Origin: Liolophura sinensis
Lineage: Eukaryota; Mollusca; Polyplacophora; Chitonida; Chitonidae
DNA length: 64,000 nt
Reading direction: 5' to 3'
Assembly: GCF_032854445.1 (NCBI RefSeq)
Contig: NC_088300.1
Coordinates: forward strand, 13,423,191-13,487,190
A program made the translations under genes and the position numbers. Below the pieces are notes generated by a model that saw only the letters and a list, made by a program, of their open reading frames with translations, was not told the origin of the DNA and searched no databases. The first letter of the stretch is position 1, and the number at the start of each line of letters is the position of its first letter. This document shows positions 60,701 through 64,000 of this stretch, piece by piece.

Positions 60701-62838
60701 ACGCAAATACGCTGTATGTTCATCCAATGATTGTCCATCAAAACAATACCCACGACATATTCAAGAGACCGACAAAAAAAACAAAAAGCATTTCAAAAGT
60801 TTTCACTCATAATAATATACATTTGGTCTTTGTTGTTACCACTGCTCTAAACGACCGCACTTCGTGCGTGCCAGTTTACTGCATTAATATTACAGCTTGG
60901 CCGGCGAACCAGGAAATAACGCTCTCCTATCCAGGTAACTGTTATATACATGTTAATTTAAGAAACAATGAGTTAATATGCAAGAATATTTTCATTTTGC
61001 ACACAGTATATCTATACAGTATCTTTAATTCCTGTTTGTATAAAAGTCACGTAAATCCGTGTGTACCGTGTGCATGGTATTTGTGCTAAAAAGTGCTGTA
61101 TTGTGTTTTGTCACTTAAGCCGTTATAAAATGTTTGCACATAATGCTAATGTGCCATATGTTGTGCATGCAAACTACGTAAAACTATTTTCTTGCATCGC
61201 TGACTCCAGAGTTACAGAGTCAAGATGAATTTCAAGCTGCATAGTCCTTTCTGCTGTTCAATTATGTGTCCGCAGAACAAAAAGGTTGAGCAAGAATCTG
61301 TTATCTTGTAACCCTGCTCACTTGGTTCTAGGTAAGAGTTTGCCGGGTCTAAAATGGTCCGCATAGAGTGATCTATTTTATGGAGGTTTGTGCCGATATC
61401 TTAGCCTCAGGTGACTCGAGGTTAAATGAAAATCCTGCTGGCTTGCCTCCCCCCTCCCCCGCCACCTAAACAGGGAGTAAATTATATTGCTGATTTCTCG
61501 TTGAAGCGCCCCTACTTGACAAGGACACCACAACTTTTAGCCAGCTCGAAATTGTCGTAAAGCAAATAGTTATTGACCCTTGTATCTGGTGGCCGCTAAT
61601 GACTCGGTGGTTTCCGCTGCCGTGTAAAACACGACCAAATTAGTTGTCGTCTGCTCTTTGAATCTGGTCAGGATCTTGCTCAACGAGACGAGAAGTGGCG
61701 AGAGCCGCGATTGGAGGAACACTTGGACAACGTCTTCTGCTGGAGGTAGGAGGTGAAAAAAGGCTCATCTCCGGTCGTGAGCCAGGAGTCCTACAGCTAT
61801 TATTGATTGTCGTGAAGAGGTGGCCGAGGGCTAGCTGAAGAGACGGTATCGTTCGTAACAAGATTGGTATCATGTTCACAGTTCACTTGATGATCCACGC
61901 AGCGTAAAATGCTCATCTCGACAAGACGTGCATCGATTTGTCTCTGGCTACCTGACAACCTTCTTGGCTTAGTTAACCTTCCCTACAAACACGACCCGTC
62001 TCTGGGCGATTCTCTGAAAGTGCGAAAAACACCACTTGAGAACTGAGACTTCCCTTAGCTTTGGCGCTAACGAAAAGTAAGTTGCCTGCTCAAGATATTG
62101 CCCTTCCTTATTTCCAGCAAAAAGGCCACTGTTAAAAACTTTCTGAAGCTCTTCAGCAAAGTTTAGTCCATGTCCTGAGGCCTTGTCTGACCATCGTTAA
62201 ATTGAATCTGAGGCTCCATGATTGCGACAATAGGATAGACAAAGCTTAAGTGAGCCCTGTTTAATACAGCCATGGAGACGATGCATAGAGGGCACTATGG
62301 CGTGCCCCTTGTGTACGTGTTCTTCCTGAGTCATGTAGTTTAACTGGCAATCCAAAGGCGACAAACATATGGTAATATTTATTTGTTACAATGCATGTTC
62401 AAAATTAAGATCCCAACTGACTTCAGCTCTCGACTGGCGATATTAGAAATGGTGAACACCTAATCGGAGTCGATGGCTACTTACAATTTGAAGAGGTGCC
62501 GCTATACCTACTCCCTGCAGGTATCAGGTAATGACGTTTCATAAAATCGTCTTGTTATATACACAAAGTCGTTGTAATTCTCAAGAATTTGTCACTTATA
62601 TGTTGACAGCAAGTTCCATGAATGCACAAAACTGGAGTGTCAGGGATAAACAAGGGACCTTTTGCCGAGTTACTTACGAAAATTTCGACGAGTGGCGTCC
62701 AGAAAAACGCGAACGCGGCAAATATGCTTTGTGTGACGGCCGTAACGTGTGTAAATTAAGGATAAACAAGACACTTAAAAGAAAGTGGCATGTCAGTCAA
62801 ATGAAACATTTACAGTTAACTTTAACCCGCGTTTGAGT

Positions 62839-63152
62839 GAGTGAGTGCTTGGGGTTTAACGTCGTACTGAACAATTTTTCAGTCATATGACGACGAAGGA
62901 GTCCTTAGAGTGTATGCAATGTTCCTCCTTGTTGCCAAACGGATTTCCACCGCTCTTTTATCTAGTGCTGCTATTATATTGATACCGGTCAACAAGTCGT
63001 TGCACTATCCCCTTCATGCTGAACGCCAAGCGAGGAAGTTACATCTTCCTCTTATAAAGTCTTAGGTGTGACTCGACCCAAGATTGATCCTGGATCTATC
63101 GCTCCCGATGCGGACGCTCTACCAACTGTGATATCGGGGCCGGTCATCCGGA
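62839..63152 (-). mobile_element. Near-complete tRNA-derived SINE
   Basis: On the minus strand the head starts GGCCCCGATATCACAGTTGG then TAGAGCGTCCGC (A-box). It is followed by AGGATCAATCTTGGGTCGAG (B-box region), then the common body GAAGGGGATAGTGCAACGAC and CATATGACTGAAAAATTGTT, ending CGTTAAACCCCAAGCACTCA with (ACTC)n. It lacks the GGCTTACTTGCC segment present at 22460. A 7-bp TTTGAGT at 62832 and 63153 may be the target duplication, but it overlaps the tail motif. Confidence 0.85.
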
Positions 63153-63341
63153 TTTGAGTCAGCGGATCTGGAAACAAACCTCCGGCCACATTGATCAGGA
63201 CCGAACAATTAATGTTTTGGCAAGCCAGGGTCCATATTTCTTTGAATTAGATTCCGTAACGTTGCCCAAAATATACAGGGAAACTTATTTACTTTGTTCA
63301 TTCAATTATGTTGTTTATTTATTTTGTTTATTCATATATTT

Positions 63342-63490
63342 TGTTTTTTAATTTATTTGATTATTTCTTTGTTTTTTTTATTTTTTTCAGTCGTGTTTTT
63401 ACGTTTTATTCAAGAATCTTTTACTATCAACCTCTTGACTCCCACAGCCAAACCAGCGGCAGATGGATTCGAACTCACTTATCAAGTTTT
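63342..63490 (-). mobile_element. Degraded AAATA-tail retroposon
   Basis: A T-rich tract with TTTATTTGATTATTTCTTTG, then TTTTTACGTTTTATTCAAGA and a weak match beyond. Only the 3' end of the element is recognisable. Confidence 0.5.
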
Positions 63491-63664
63491 TGTTGTCTTC
63501 AACCAATTAGTCGATTCGGCTGGGGAGGTTACTGCCATATAGCGTATACTCTTCCTTGACGATTCTATTCCGCTAAATTATTCAAAAACTATCCCTCTAC
63601 CTTTTATACAAAAAGCTGCTATATGCAAATATTCGTCAGAAGTCACCAAAAAATAGTTGAATAT

Positions 63665-63705
63665 GACAAACTATATTTAGACACTACGTCTAAATACAGT
63701 TTGTC
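63665..63705. repeat. 41-bp hairpin (18-bp arms, 5-nt loop)
   Basis: GACAAACTATATTTAGAC pairs with GTCTAAATACAGTTTGTC, with one mismatch and the loop ACTAC. It is isolated; no gene lies nearby and no terminator-like context is expected in an animal genome. Confidence 0.8.
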
Positions 63706-64000
63706 AAAATGAAACTATTTCTACAGTGATAACGTTGGTTATGACAGGATACTCTTTTCTAATGGGGGAACAAAAAAGACAAAGTTTTAGTTAAAAGAAA
63801 ACTCTTAAAAAATGTTGAATCTCAAGCCAACCCAAATTTTTTATCTTCTCTCTTGATCGTATTCGATCGTGATATTTTGGCAAGCAAAAAATTGTGCACA
63901 AAACACGATAAAATACAAATTCTTCGGAGCCGCTATTTTCGCTTGAAACACATGGACAATATTAACATTATTTTGTAACTCAGTCCAAACACTCCCTGGT

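Larger units (their letters stand above)
47288..64000. other. Gene-poor region with repeats; no coding gene supported
   Basis: The TMEM86 promoter and 5' exon should lie in its left part. Remaining frames are under about 145 codons, without family resemblance or compatible splice ends. Contents are retroposon copies, a foldback element, an AAGCTTT-rich repeat block, a ~56-bp repeat, CT and TA microsatellites and one reversed SINE. From 56.3 to 62.8 kb I see nothing except a degraded retroposon tail near 57660-57765. Confidence 0.55.

Noticed and set aside
60661-61089. 142-codon plus-strand frame
   Set aside because: Isolated, without domain signature, conserved motif or splice context.
61640-61879. 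79-codon minus-strand frame with Arg-rich segment
   Set aside because: No start context, no partner exon and no recognised motif.
62531-62836. 101-codon plus-strand frame with charged residues (RPEKRERGKYALCDGRN)
   Set aside because: It looks protein-like locally but matches no family I know and ends at a SINE boundary. Not enough to call a gene without transcript data.

Overview
This window is genomic DNA from an animal. Genes are split by GT-AG introns, intergenic gaps are long and AT-rich, and tRNA-derived SINEs, short retroposons, minisatellites and small DNA transposons are scattered throughout. The dispersed repeat ending in (AAATA)n, the SINE ending in (ACTC)n and the excess of the word TACATGTA suggest a lophotrochozoan, most likely a mollusc or brachiopod. 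That placement is from memory of repeat styles, not from a search.

I can support four protein-coding genes, all on the minus strand. From left to right: (1) a tau-tubulin kinase (TTBK/Asator) gene whose start codon is at 8156 and whose 3' part runs off the left edge; seven coding exons are visible. (2) A complete DCAF5 gene (31629 down to 23866, nine coding exons, 770 aa), a WD40 substrate receptor for CUL4-DDB1 ubiquitin ligases. (3) A two-exon gene (41985 down to 34974, 374 aa) that I do not recognise; its 5.9-kb intron holds two adjacent minisatellites. (4) A TMEM86-type lysoplasmalogenase (47273 down to 46593) with its coding sequence in one exon. Exon joins were chosen by splice-site consensus, reading-frame phase and, for TTBK and DCAF5, match to the known family sequence. 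All phases agree, except that the last TTBK join needs a 28-nt intron or a sequence error. The four genes are separate functions: cilium/microtubule kinase, ubiquitin ligase adaptor, unknown, and ether-lipid catabolism. Nothing suggests an operon or pathway cluster.

The rest is non-coding. 8.2-23.9 kb is a repeat-bearing spacer with a 13-copy, 80-bp satellite that shows a 4-unit higher-order pattern (10.5-11.5 kb), a 147-bp hairpin, tRNA-derived SINEs and local duplications. 31.6-35.0 kb and 42.0-46.6 kb are spacers; the latter contains a 645-bp Harbinger-like element bounded by TTA. 47.3-64 kb has no gene I can support but includes a 186-bp foldback element with a 9-bp target duplication, several retroposon copies and simple repeats. 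The most unusual items are the ultra-short TTBK intron (or frameshift), the unrecognised 374-aa gene, the higher-order satellite and the set of insertions with intact target-site duplications.
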